NCBI RefSeq assembly: GCF_921293095.1
Contig: NC_060251.1
Location: 41,707,644 to 41,771,643 of the forward strand
Length of the DNA: 64,000 bases
Reading direction: 5' to 3'
Source: Ischnura elegans
Taxonomy: Eukaryota > Arthropoda > Insecta > Odonata > Coenagrionidae
The notes beneath the pieces are model-generated. The model was not told where the DNA came from and made no database searches. It saw only the letters and a list, made by a program, of their open reading frames with translations. The position numbers and the translations under genes were made by a program. Below, piece after piece: positions 55,476-64,000 of this stretch (its first letter is position 1; every line of letters starts with the position of its first letter).

Positions 55476-55574
55476 GTTTATTTATCCAATGTGAGTGTTT
55501 CTTTTTTGTGTCTCTGTGTGTATTGACATTAACTTAAATTATTTATATATATATATATATTATTAAGAAGGACT

Positions 55575-55930
55575 CACATTCAATGGCTAATATGGTCTGG
55601 TTAACATTGATTGTAATCATCGCAATGAGGCATCATTAATAAGATTTGGTTGGTGGAACTCTCCACTGAGCTCTCATAAAATCACATTTTGCGTAGTAAA
55701 TTTATAAGCAAAGCAAAATTTCAGCTATTAATTCTCTTTTTCCTATTACCTTTTGTAGATTTGTGCCTCTTTTACATTAATTTGCTTATATTCGGTAAAA
55801 ATTTTAATATCACATGATTTTTAATGATTTTAATTATGAAATTAAAAATATAAATTTAATGTAATCAATATACCCCTAGGATTTTTTGGTTCAGAATATT
55901 AAATGTTATGCTTATAATGTGCCACCATGT
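55575..55930. other. no gene recognised
   Basis: AT-rich spacer without element ends. Confidence 0.25.
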
Positions 55931-55935
55931 TATAT

Positions 55936-55972
55936 ACGAGGGCAGGTCAAAAAGTAATGCCACACATTTTTT
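55936..55972 (+). mobile_element. mariner terminal inverted repeat, solo end
   Basis: TATA then CGAGGGCAGGTCAAAAAGTA and ATGCC is the well-known end of an insect mariner group, with TA on its outside. Its body is missing: within ~40 bases the sequence changes to the PLE tail that ends at 55978. Confidence 0.6.
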
Positions 55973-55977
55973 TCAGA

Positions 55978-56330
55978 AACAGGGGTTGTTTTGAATAATA
56001 AAACGTTATTGTACTTTTCCACACGATTTAATTAATACGACCGGTTTCGTCGCAGAGGCAACATCATCAGGTACAGAAACCGTTATAATAACAGCTATTT
56101 TGTTCTGTTTGGAGATGCCGTTTACATTGAATCGCTGTAGTACAGGCCTGATCAGATTTTTACTATAGTATTTCTTAGTTACATCTTCATATTCTCCCCA
56201 GCGTATGACGTGATGTTTTATCATGCAATACGTATGCTTCGATAATAACTTTCTTTTATCTTTTTGATGTAGTCTCACAAAGACTCGCTTTATGCTCGGT
56301 GGAACTTCTAAGTCAAGATATCCAGTCAAT
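55978..56330 (-). mobile_element. PLE-like 3' region with intact hammerhead core
   Basis: On the minus strand a 107-codon frame (56329-56006) runs through the tail. It starts TGYLDLEVPPSIKRVFVRLH, not a family I can name, and its last codons lie within the ribozyme sequence. The tail then has CTGATGATG, GAAACCGGTCG, GTGTGGAAAAGTAC and a T-rich end GTTTTATTATTC, the shared order of the PLE tails here. The 5' boundary near 56330 is uncertain. Confidence 0.6.
56035..56074 (-). ncRNA. hammerhead ribozyme with complete core
   Basis: Minus strand: GTAC (56074-56071), CTGATGA (56070-56064), one T, stem II GTTGC-CTCT-GCGAC, then GAAAC (56048-56044), CGG and the cleavage triplet GTC, followed by GTAT (56038-56035), which pairs with GTAC as stem I (one G-U). 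All conserved core positions (CUGAUGA, GAAA, GUC) are present. Helix III would be formed by ACCGGT, which is self-complementary and too short for one molecule. That matches the minimal helix III, dimer-type hammerheads described in PLE terminal repeats. Predicted cut lies between 56039 and 56038. Confidence 0.78.
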
Positions 56331-56334
56331 ACCT

Positions 56335-58185
56335 TTGATCTCCGGCCTTTTTAACCTTCCTGTTTTGTATCGGTTGGTGAGTAAACAAACGAAAAAATGT
56401 TTTGGTTAAAACAGAAGTGAAACCACTATAGTTTATTATTTTGGCGTCCCCTTTTTTTTCAATCCATGTCACGGACGGATCCCTAAATTAAACGGTTATA
56501 GTCGCAAAAAACTGGGTTGGTTCGGAAAAGAATGATTGGCATCATGATTTAAAAAAAAGGGATTGTGTTACTATCTCAGAAAAAAAACAATTAAAAATCA
56601 TTACTTCATGTATTTTGCCAACCGATGTAACCATGGCAATATTTATTTTTTTAAACCCTAGGACAGTCCAAGCTATGGGATAATACAAAACTGCTACTAA
56701 AATTAAAATGGCGTTAAATATCGTGCCGAGGTATTAAAATTGAATATCCATTATGCATGAATTATCAAATTGTTATATTCAAGTAGAAATGAGTGACATA
56801 CGGAAATTTTTCGGGATGATGGATATCACGTTCACTCCCGTCTCTTTATAATGTCAGTGGAGTATTGATTACCACTTTCATTCACGTCTTGATATTTCTA
56901 CGTTTTTCTGCCAAAAAAGACATTTCTGGGAATTTCCACCATGAATAACTTTAGCTCTAATATAGACGGCTACTTCGTTATTTTCACTTTGAGATACATT
57001 TATTGCTGTTGATGTCACAATGATATATGGGCCTGGTATCTTAGTTTTTTGAACCCTCGATAGTAATGGAAAAGTTCGTTTCGATTAAAATCGAAAATTA
57101 AGTTTTAAATGATAAAGGTCGAGGAAATGGAGAATTAGCCGTGAAGATCGAGTTTCGAACCAAACTCGATTTTTCATCTTCGATCTTGACCATTTTATCT
57201 CACACCGTACAAGCAATGCACATCATTAGCTGCCTGTGTAAACCATTGGAGACAGCTGATATAATTCACTTTACAATATATCATGTTTTAAAATATAGAT
57301 TTTTGTCAGCGGGTGCGATTTTCAAACTAAATTAGTGATCGGACGTCTGTAAAACAAACTGTTCGGAATAAATAAGGAATAACGGCTATGGCATGTATAT
57401 GTAAAGGTTATGAAGATAGCACTCCAAAGAAAGTTTACAATGCAGATTTTTTCATGTTTTTTTTACATCTTTTCCATAAAAAACAATAACATTAAAGCTA
57501 GAGGAAAAGAATAACAAATATATACATGTGATTAAGAAAATATACCACATAATTAGTTTAATAATTGAATAATAATAATACGCTTCATAAATTATGTGAT
57601 AGAACTTCGTTGTTGCCAATTTTTAAATTACCAATGTGTGAGCTGCACACACACATTTCTATGTGCACAATTTAATTTGCTCTTCCTAATGTGCGCAATA
57701 TTTACCGTGTATGAACTAACCTTAGGGTAAACTACATAATATATAAAATTATCGTATTAATTTTTCCACCCGATTGCCCACGGATACATCCATTTTTAAA
57801 AGCTTTATTGAACGAGTTCGAGTCAGTAAAAGAAAGCTTTACTGAAAAATAACTGCTGTTAAATATTGCTGATGAATATAGCAATTCAATTTATGCGTTG
57901 GAGAATTTCTTTGTAGTCGACAACCCCTTCCTTTGATATGTTAACAAATGATGGAGCAAGGTGATTTTTCTTCCTAATATCTGAGTCATTGCCGTTACGA
58001 TTTTTAATCCTTGATATCTTTTGCTTGGTTTCCGACCACGACTGAAACACAACTCCACAGGAGAAAGAAAATAAAGATAAAAAAAACTATTTTCCATCGG
58101 TTTTACCTCACATCAACCCTGAATGAAACCAAGATATTTTGTACCTTACCAAAACACATCCCGTATGACAGAAAAGAAATGATAA
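56335..58185. other. no gene or repeat recognised
   Basis: AT-rich throughout. Frames such as 57141-57335 (+) and 57891-58097 (-) are unsupported. Confidence 0.25.
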
Positions 58186-58189
58186 TGTA

Positions 58190-58727
58190 CCGTAGAATGG
58201 GGTGACTTTGTGACAAGGGGATCATCTTTCATATTTTAAATCTTGCGTCGCGATCGCTCGTTTCATGAAAGAGATGAACTGCGCATTTCAACTGTCAGAC
58301 ATGCCGCGCCATGTTGAGGTAGCCTGGTGAAGCTTCTTAGCACGTGTAGTTCCTTTTGACGCTATTGTCTAGCATACTATTTTTTACGCTTTCGGAAAAG
58401 GAAGGAAACTTTATATCGTGAAAACATATCTGTTAAAGACACATCTAAAACAGGTACGTACATTTATTTATGAATATGTTGCGCAAATTATTCTAAAATA
58501 TCGATTAAATTAAGCCATGTTTGCTGAAAATATGAGACAAAAACTAGAATGCATGCACTTTGTGCGGTGACTTTGTGACACGTGAGGTTGTCATAAAGTC
58601 ACCCCACCATGGTTTTAGGATTATTTTATCATGTTTTTTTTTGTTTTTGCAACGCTGAAAGGAAGAAGAGGACTAATAGAAAGAAGTTGGGTGCAAAACT
58701 TGTCACAAAGTCACTCCATTTTACGGT
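58190..58727. mobile_element. TA-flanked MITE with GGTGACTTTGTGACA ends
   Basis: Left end CCGTAGAATGGGGTGACTTT with GTGACAAG, and right end CTTGTCACAAAGTCACTCCA with TTTTACGG, match over 28 bp with two differences. TA flanks both (58188-58189 and 58728-58729), as in Tc1/mariner-type elements. A second inverted pair of the same word is inside at ~58565-58607 (GGTGACTTTGTGACAC and TGTCATAAAGTCACCCC). No transposase frame; 538 bp. Confidence 0.85.
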
Positions 58728-58729
58728 AG

Positions 58730-59520
58730 TTGAAGTTGAAATTTCTTTTTTTAAATGTGCTTATAGATTTAGTGGAGCAAAACTGGTCGCATGGATTACA
58801 AATGGAGTGTACACTACTGGTCGTAACATATATTCTAATATTTTTCCGATACTTATTAAGTCCTTTTATTATCACGAGTCGGTGTCTCTGAAAAATGGCT
58901 TTTACTCCGTTCGCTGTAGACCTTTGATAAAAATATCCGAATTTAACCTTTGAATTCGTATCCACATTTTATTAGTCAGATGACTTTTTTTTCATCAACC
59001 CACAGAACTCTTTTTCCGTCGACGCTGTTTTTTTTTACCTTCGCCCAACGATATTCCTTTTTTTCTGCCCCTCTATGTGAGCAGTAATAGTAATGTAGGG
59101 AACAAAAGAGTGCCCTTTTGGGAGCTCCGATCGCTATACCAAATGCCCACAAGCACGGAATTTCGATTGCAGTACGTGCGGAGCACAATGGGAGCCCACA
59201 GCGTGCCATGGTCGATATCCAACCCGTGGATTTTCGCTTCACAAAAGGGGCGCCAAAAACCTCCTCTCTTTCCTTTCGGTAACCAATCCGCCATTCAGCA
59301 GTTTTTTTTTATTTACGGCTCCACTCAACGGCTACCCTCCGCGTCCCTCCAATATGTAATACCTGCTACGGTGCGGAGGCTGGAGAGAGGTTTTTGGATT
59401 AAATTTTCACGTGGTGCCCTTCGAGAGGGCAAGCCTACACTGCGAAAGGGTCCATCCAAGGGTCGGAAAGCATGGGGGTTGGGATATCTGGAGTTTTTTT
59501 TAGCGTGGTCAGAGTTCAGC
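58730..59520. other. no gene recognised; one 161-codon frame not supported
   Basis: The + frame 59077-59562 and overlapping minus frames have no domain. The sequence around 59340-59480 is GC-richer and may belong to a decayed retroelement leading into the LINE tail at 59530. Confidence 0.25.
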
Positions 59521-59529
59521 CATCATAGT

Positions 59530-59618
59530 TTGACAATTTTTGCTCAAGAGGGAAGTTCATAAAGGAAGGGGTGGCTGCCGGAATGCGTGTAAAGTACTCC
59601 GTGGAAACCTACCCATTA
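59530..59618 (+). pseudogene. LINE 3' tail fragment (RGRGRKR type), copy 3
   Basis: AGAGGGAAGTTCATAAAGGA, then GGGGTGGCTGCCGGAATG and AAGTACTCCGTGGAAACCTA match the 3' part of 16995-17245. No coding part of note remains. Confidence 0.6.
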
Positions 59619-59626
59619 GTGCATAT

Positions 59627-59994
59627 CGTCCGATATATCGGACGCGCGTATTTAATTTTTTCTGGACTCCAGTTGATTTGCGCTACATTTTGATACTATA
59701 TTTAGTTCAAATGGATGTCTATCTTCACCGCCCCGCTAATATTTTAGTTGACTCATCGAATTTATCGACTTGAGAAGCATTTATGTGAGACGTGATATTG
59801 AAAGAATTTTCAGTCACCCGCACGGGGTAAGTAAATTATTTTTATTGTAGCATTTTGCTCAACATGTTGATAACTTTTATCTCATTTTTCTTCAAAAGCT
59901 TGATCTTTTTATTTTCCAAATTGTCAAGTTTTTCTGTACTAGTTTGAATCTGTAATCAACGCTGAAATCTGACCGTCCGATATATATCGGACGG
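59627..59994. repeat. pair of perfect GTCCGATATATCGGAC palindromes
   Basis: CGTCCGATATATCGGACG (59627-59644, 18 bp) and a 22-bp palindrome at 59973-59994 with the same CGTCCGATAT half-site. They are 328 bp apart with AT-rich sequence between. They could be the ends of a small element or binding sites for a dimeric protein. Confidence 0.7.
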
Positions 59995-60605
59995 GATATA
60001 TTATTTAAATTATTGATTGTAAAAATTTAAAAATTGCAGATTGCCTTACTAGCCAGTATAATTACTTTCTAAATGAATATTTGACAAACATAACTTTATG
60101 CAATAATGGGTTAATCGTTAGAATAATAAAAATCCATGTGCTACACAAGCCGATATTGGTCTCTTTTCGATTTCGATACGTTAGTGGGGTGGGCCTCGCC
60201 ATCTCTAAATTGTTTAAATCATCAGATTTTGAATTATCGGCACACACGATGGAAATAAAGTTTTCTTCAATTGGCTAAGTAAAAAATGACGACTTCAATG
60301 ACTAAGTGATTTAGCCCGTAAATTTATTTGGATAGGTTTGGGTAAAGCTCACCTCACATTAGCCAGAACCTATGGCCTATCCACCCGATTATTTATTTTA
60401 AGTATGTCGCTACAAAATTGTATTTCTTCTGCTATTCGGTACTTTTCTCCCTATGTCTTGTTTCCGCTTGCTGTAAGCGCTTATAATGCTTTTTACCATC
60501 AATCAGGATAATTTTCCAGAGCAATTGTATTTGTGCAATACGAGGAAAAAGTTTGTTTGTAAGGTGTCTTCAGTCGCTATGGATCCTTAGCACTAGCTCA
60601 CCTCT
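59995..60605. other. no gene recognised
   Basis: AT-rich; frames at 60062-60278 on both strands overlap and lack support. Confidence 0.25.
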
Positions 60606-60611
60606 AACGAG

Positions 60612-60836
60612 AAAGGGCGTAACCCAAGATCAAAACAAGGGGGGGGGGTCAAACCATGGTCGTTCAAGTCGTAACATTTTTAGCATAGAAAAGGTGAATG
60701 AAACCAACATTTTAAGAAAATTTTAACAGTGCTTCATTGGATTTTAAAATTATTAGCTCGAAAAAAATATTTTCGTTATTTGTCTTACACTATTATTGTT
60801 TTTCGTGAATTCAAAGAAAAGTTCTCACAAACTTTC
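60612..60836 (-). mobile_element. hAT-like MITE, subfamily D, truncated
   Basis: AAAGGGCGTAACCCAAGATC with CAAAACAAGGGGGG is the reverse of the subfamily D right end (GATCCTGGGTACGCCCTTG). The far end is missing: the sequence runs into a LINE fragment at ~60838. No TSD can be assessed. Confidence 0.65.
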
Positions 60837-60837
60837 A

Positions 60838-60965
60838 GGATTTTTAGATAGAATGAAAGGGTAGTCCTTATTACGAATTAAGAGAATCGTACATGAAGGA
60901 AGGGGAGGATGCTGGAATGGTTATTAAATACTCTACAAAAACCTACCTTAATCGGCAGCATATTT
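60838..60965 (+). pseudogene. LINE 3' end fragment (RGRGRKR type), copy 4
   Basis: AGGATTTTTAGATAGAATGA, TTATTACGAATTAAGAGAA and CTCTACAAAAACCTACC align with 17120-17245. Only the 3'-most ~125 bp are present. Confidence 0.65.
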
Positions 60966-60969
60966 TAAT

Positions 60970-62325
60970 AAATGTACTAAGACCTCAGTGCGCCATTTTT
61001 AGTGTCTTAGATTAGTTTAAACGGTGCCCTCTATATCATCTTAATCCCGTTCGCATAATCGCCTTTTCTGTTATGGTGTTTAGAAGGAAGCTCAGAAAGT
61101 TTTATTATGCATCAAGATACTTCTTACTTACTTCTCAAAATGAAGTTCCAAAAGCGAAAATATCTACTCCATTTAAAATGGGATGCAATTCAAAAATCGT
61201 ATGAATGGAATTTATTCCAATTCAAATTTTTCTACCGTATCCGTGACCATGCAGTAATCATTGCATTCTCAGCACCCGGAATTAATAATATGCTCGAATA
61301 TAATGCAGCTGAATCCATAATAGTTATTATAATTATAAAGATAATTTGCCTCTTGGGAATAACCTGCGTCCTGATTATCCCTATGTTTATTCCATGCTAC
61401 AATTTAATTGAGGAGTTAACCATAAAACTTTGAGAGATTATAATGAAGAGATTGCACTCACCGCTATCCCACGCACGCACCCGCTTAAAAAGACTTCCGA
61501 GCTGAGATTTCTTATTCGTCTCTGAGTGCTTAATCTCATTTACAAAGCGGTTTAATAATGCATGAACGCCTTAAAAAATATGCAAATTTGATAGTACGCG
61601 ATACTTTCGCTAGAGTGAGGTAGTGCGGTCTTTTCGAGCGACGATTTTTCGTCACTATCCTCGCCTTCTTCTGTCGTATCCCCATTTGGACACCGACCGC
61701 CATTTGATTTCAAAGCGAGTCTCCGGCTCGATTATCGGAAACAATGGGTCATTATCGCTTCAAGGAGGTCTCGATCTATACGCCAACATCGAGCGAACTC
61801 TTTAATCGATTACGACGTGTCGTCATTCAAACTTTGTGGAGTTGCGAAACCATTCGGGATGATTTACATAATTTCGCACTTTGATTTTTGCATCAAGTTC
61901 CATATTTGAATCTCTCTAAAGTGGTCAGCAAGAGTGAAGATCGTGCATTTAAGATGGTTTAAACCTCGTAGCTGTACCTAAAACGACGTTTTTATCTTTG
62001 TAGCAGTAGCGACATACTATTTGAAATTAGCTATTCCTTGGTTCTTAGCCCCAATGAGGAGTCGGCTAGCTTTTACATTTGGTGATAGTTCGTACTATAT
62101 TAGCCACCTAAGCCTTCATTGCTTGTGATGTGACTGCACATTGACTATCTGAACTGAAATGAACTATAATAATTCATTTTTTATTCATAATAATTCATTC
62201 ATATTAATTCATTCGTTTTAATTGTCCTCTTTTTGTTGTCTTTTACGATCTAGTTGGATAAGTCAGAGATATGTATTGTATAATTAAGGACATTATATCG
62301 GGTATGGAACTTTCCGAAAATTTTT
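60970..62325. other. no gene recognised
   Basis: A 108-codon frame at 61107-61433 with a hydrophobic stretch (IIVIIIIKIICLLGITCVLI) exists, but base composition and lack of homologous motif make it doubtful. CpG is somewhat higher at 61600-61850. Confidence 0.25.
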
Positions 62326-62812
62326 ATTTGAAACGTTAACTTCTAGTTGAGACGAGGATATCTAATTTTTTTTCTTTTCATTTAAACATAATGTGTATCC
62401 AGTTTTTATCTACCTTAAAAGACGAATTAGGAACGTATTAAATATGAAGCTGATACCATCAAACGTTAACTTGGATGTGGAGAAATAATCTGCTTAAATT
62501 CTACTTTAAACGAGGATGTCTAAATCTTTTTCTTGCCATTTAAACATAATATTTATCTAGTTTTTATCTACCTTAAAGGACAAATTAGGAACGTATTAAA
62601 TATTAAGCTGATACCATCAAACGTTAATTTGGATGTGGAGAAATAATCTGTTTAACTTCTAGTTTAAACGAGGTTGTCTAAATATTTTTCTTGCCATTTA
62701 AACGTAATGTTTATCTAGTTTTTATCTACCTTAAAAGATGAATTAGGAACATATTAAATATTAAGCTGATACCATCAAACGTCAACTTGAATGTGGAAAA
62801 ATAATTGTCTTT
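62326..62812 (+). repeat. 158-bp tandem repeat, about three copies
   Basis: AAACGTTAAC (last copy AAACGTCAAC) occurs at 62331, 62461, 62619 and 62777; the last two periods are exactly 158. The first unit is ~28 bp shorter because it lacks the GGATGTGGAGAAATAATCTG block. Units share CTAGTTTTTATCTACCTTAA and AAGCTGATACCATC. Copies are ~90% alike by eye. Non-coding. Confidence 0.9.
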
Positions 62813-62814
62813 CC

Positions 62815-64000
62815 GATTATTCGCCCTTTACCCACCTTTCTACCTAGGGATAGAAGCAGTAGTGAATCTGGAATACAGGCAGATTTTTTAATGAATATTG
62901 TATGGTTTATTATAATTACGTATTTCTTTTTGAACTAACCAGATGATTTAGCCTCTTCGATGGAACCACGACTGTGTAATAAATCAAGTTGTGGAATTTG
63001 AAGTTTTCTTCTCGTTCGTTCAAAAAGAATTATACATTGCGCAATACTACGCCATAAAGTATTTTTTAGCCTTAATCCGATCTAATTTCCGTTATTTAGA
63101 TTTTTTTAAAATTTTTCTCCTTACAGCATGCTATACGTACCCCGCTGTTTGCAATGAAGCTTTTTCGTACAGATGAATTTGCCTTTGTCCGGTAAAATAT
63201 TTCTTTTAATTAATGCCGAATTTTCCATCCAGTACCTATATTACGGAAAGGGAAAGTACTTTATGGAGAAAGCATCATATGAGAGACACAATGGAGAAAA
63301 TTTTTATGGAAATTTGTTTCATTTACTTTTATTTGCATTAAAATAGGTGGAAACATTTTTCATTCATATAATTTCATTTATAAATTAGTTGTTCATATAA
63401 TTTTATTTATTAATTAGTCTCTCACGTTATATACCCTTAAAAATTACTGCTTCGAATTCTATGCCAGGTAGATATATGTAGGAGAGATGATAATATTTGA
63501 TCGCGGAGGTGCCTTGCGTGAGTTGCCATCATTAAAACTTGACGTCTCTGCAGAAAAAGTCTCCCTAAATATTCGTATACTTCTCTCTAGTTGTGCGTGA
63601 CTTGTTAAATAACTGAGGAATTTTAAATTAATTGGTCTGGCGACAACACCATTTGAGTTTTATTGTGTGCTTATCCAATTTTACCTGACAAAAACTAATT
63701 ACTGCTCAAAGTTGATCTGTTGAGTTTCTGGTTTAAGTCGTAATTCGCTCTGTCTCAGCTATTATATTTTAGCAGCCTAAAGTACATACTTACTTACATA
63801 CTTACCATTTTCAACGAGTATCATTTTTCACACTAATACTCGTACTATACTGATACCATCTGTTCATCTGACCAATTTCTTTCATAGCTCCTTTCATGGC
63901 CCCACCTTTGTCTATTTAATATACGTATAACACCAGTTGGTTGCTTTTTCCGCTCTTAAAAATTTCTCGTCATTTTGTGTCCTATTCTATTGTATCCATG
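62815..64000. other. no gene recognised
   Basis: AT-rich sequence to the end of the window. A diverged direct repeat CATATAATTTCATTTATAAA / CATATAATTTTATTTATTAA lies at 63364-63411. The 61-codon frame at 62991-63176 is unsupported. Confidence 0.25.

Larger units (their letters stand above)
54692..55572 (+). mobile_element. second PLE type, reduced to its GIY-YIG part, with inverted ends
   Basis: The block from TTAAGTTAATGTCAATACAC to CTATCGAAGCCCTTCC (54767-54852) recurs inverted at 55455-55541, about 85 bp with near-perfect match. (TA)n tracts lie at both outer edges (54676-54722, 55544-55560). Between the arms is the frame at 54828-55343. Inverted terminal copies and a C-terminal GIY-YIG fit a PLE, but the RT is missing. 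This subfamily is clearly different from 34352-37405. Confidence 0.75.

Noticed and set aside
59077..59562. 161-codon open frame on the + strand
   Set aside because: No recognisable domain, overlapping open frames on the minus strand, and it runs into a LINE tail; likely chance in a GC-richer patch.
61107..61433. Possible small membrane protein (hydrophobic IIVIIIIKIICLLGIT stretch)
   Set aside because: Hydrophobic runs arise easily from ATT/ATA-rich DNA; no splice or homology support.

Overview
The window looks like a gene-poor, AT-rich stretch of an insect or other arthropod nuclear genome. Long reading frames are rare, the only cellular coding signal is a spliced terminal exon, and nearly everything else recognisable is an interspersed repeat. 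I cannot name the species.

Layout. About 1-3.2 kb holds the 3' end of a cellular gene on the + strand: an intron carrying a hAT-type MITE, a terminal exon at 859-1086 and an AT-rich 3' flank. From 3.2 to 31 kb the sequence is intergenic or deep intronic and full of short DNA transposons. These are 200-560 bp hAT-like MITEs with CAGTGGCG/CAGGGGCG/CATGGGCG ends, poly-G/poly-C tracts and, in most copies, readable 8-bp target duplications. The same part also holds two PIF/Harbinger-like MITEs, a deleted mariner (19.2-20.1 kb), several fold-back elements, a ~165-bp tandem array built from hAT-like units (24.6-25.4 kb), and LINE 3' ends. At 31.3-32.0 kb is a 5'-truncated RTE-like retrotransposon with a 14-bp target duplication. 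At 34.35-37.4 kb is the best-preserved element, a Penelope-like retroelement (PLE) with reverse transcriptase and GIY-YIG endonuclease domains, preceded by an inverted partial copy of its own 3' half. From 41.8 kb on come a LINE tail, tRNA-related SINE pieces, a ~375-bp tandem repeat, a 2.6-kb Tc1/IS630-like transposon with a decayed transposase (48.5-51.1 kb), a PLE fold-back (51.2 kb), a second PLE type with only its GIY-YIG domain (54.7-55.6 kb), a PLE tail with a complete hammerhead-ribozyme core (56.04 kb), a TA-flanked MITE (58.2-58.7 kb) and a 158-bp tandem repeat (62.3-62.8 kb).

How the parts relate. There is no operon or pathway. The common theme is the PLE set. Several loci (20.8, 32.9, 34.4-37.4, 51.2 and 56.0 kb) share a tail grammar: a TGAtgATG-like box, a short hairpin, GAAAC, a GTC-like triplet, then GTGGAA-like sequence and a T-rich end. 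Three of them also share a 5' terminus resembling AGGCGTTACTTGGTGGAA, and a solo copy of that terminus lies at 47.2 kb. Hammerhead ribozymes in PLE terminal repeats are established knowledge. Here the motif can be followed from an intact core to decayed forms within 64 kb, together with hairpin (fold-back) copies of the tails.
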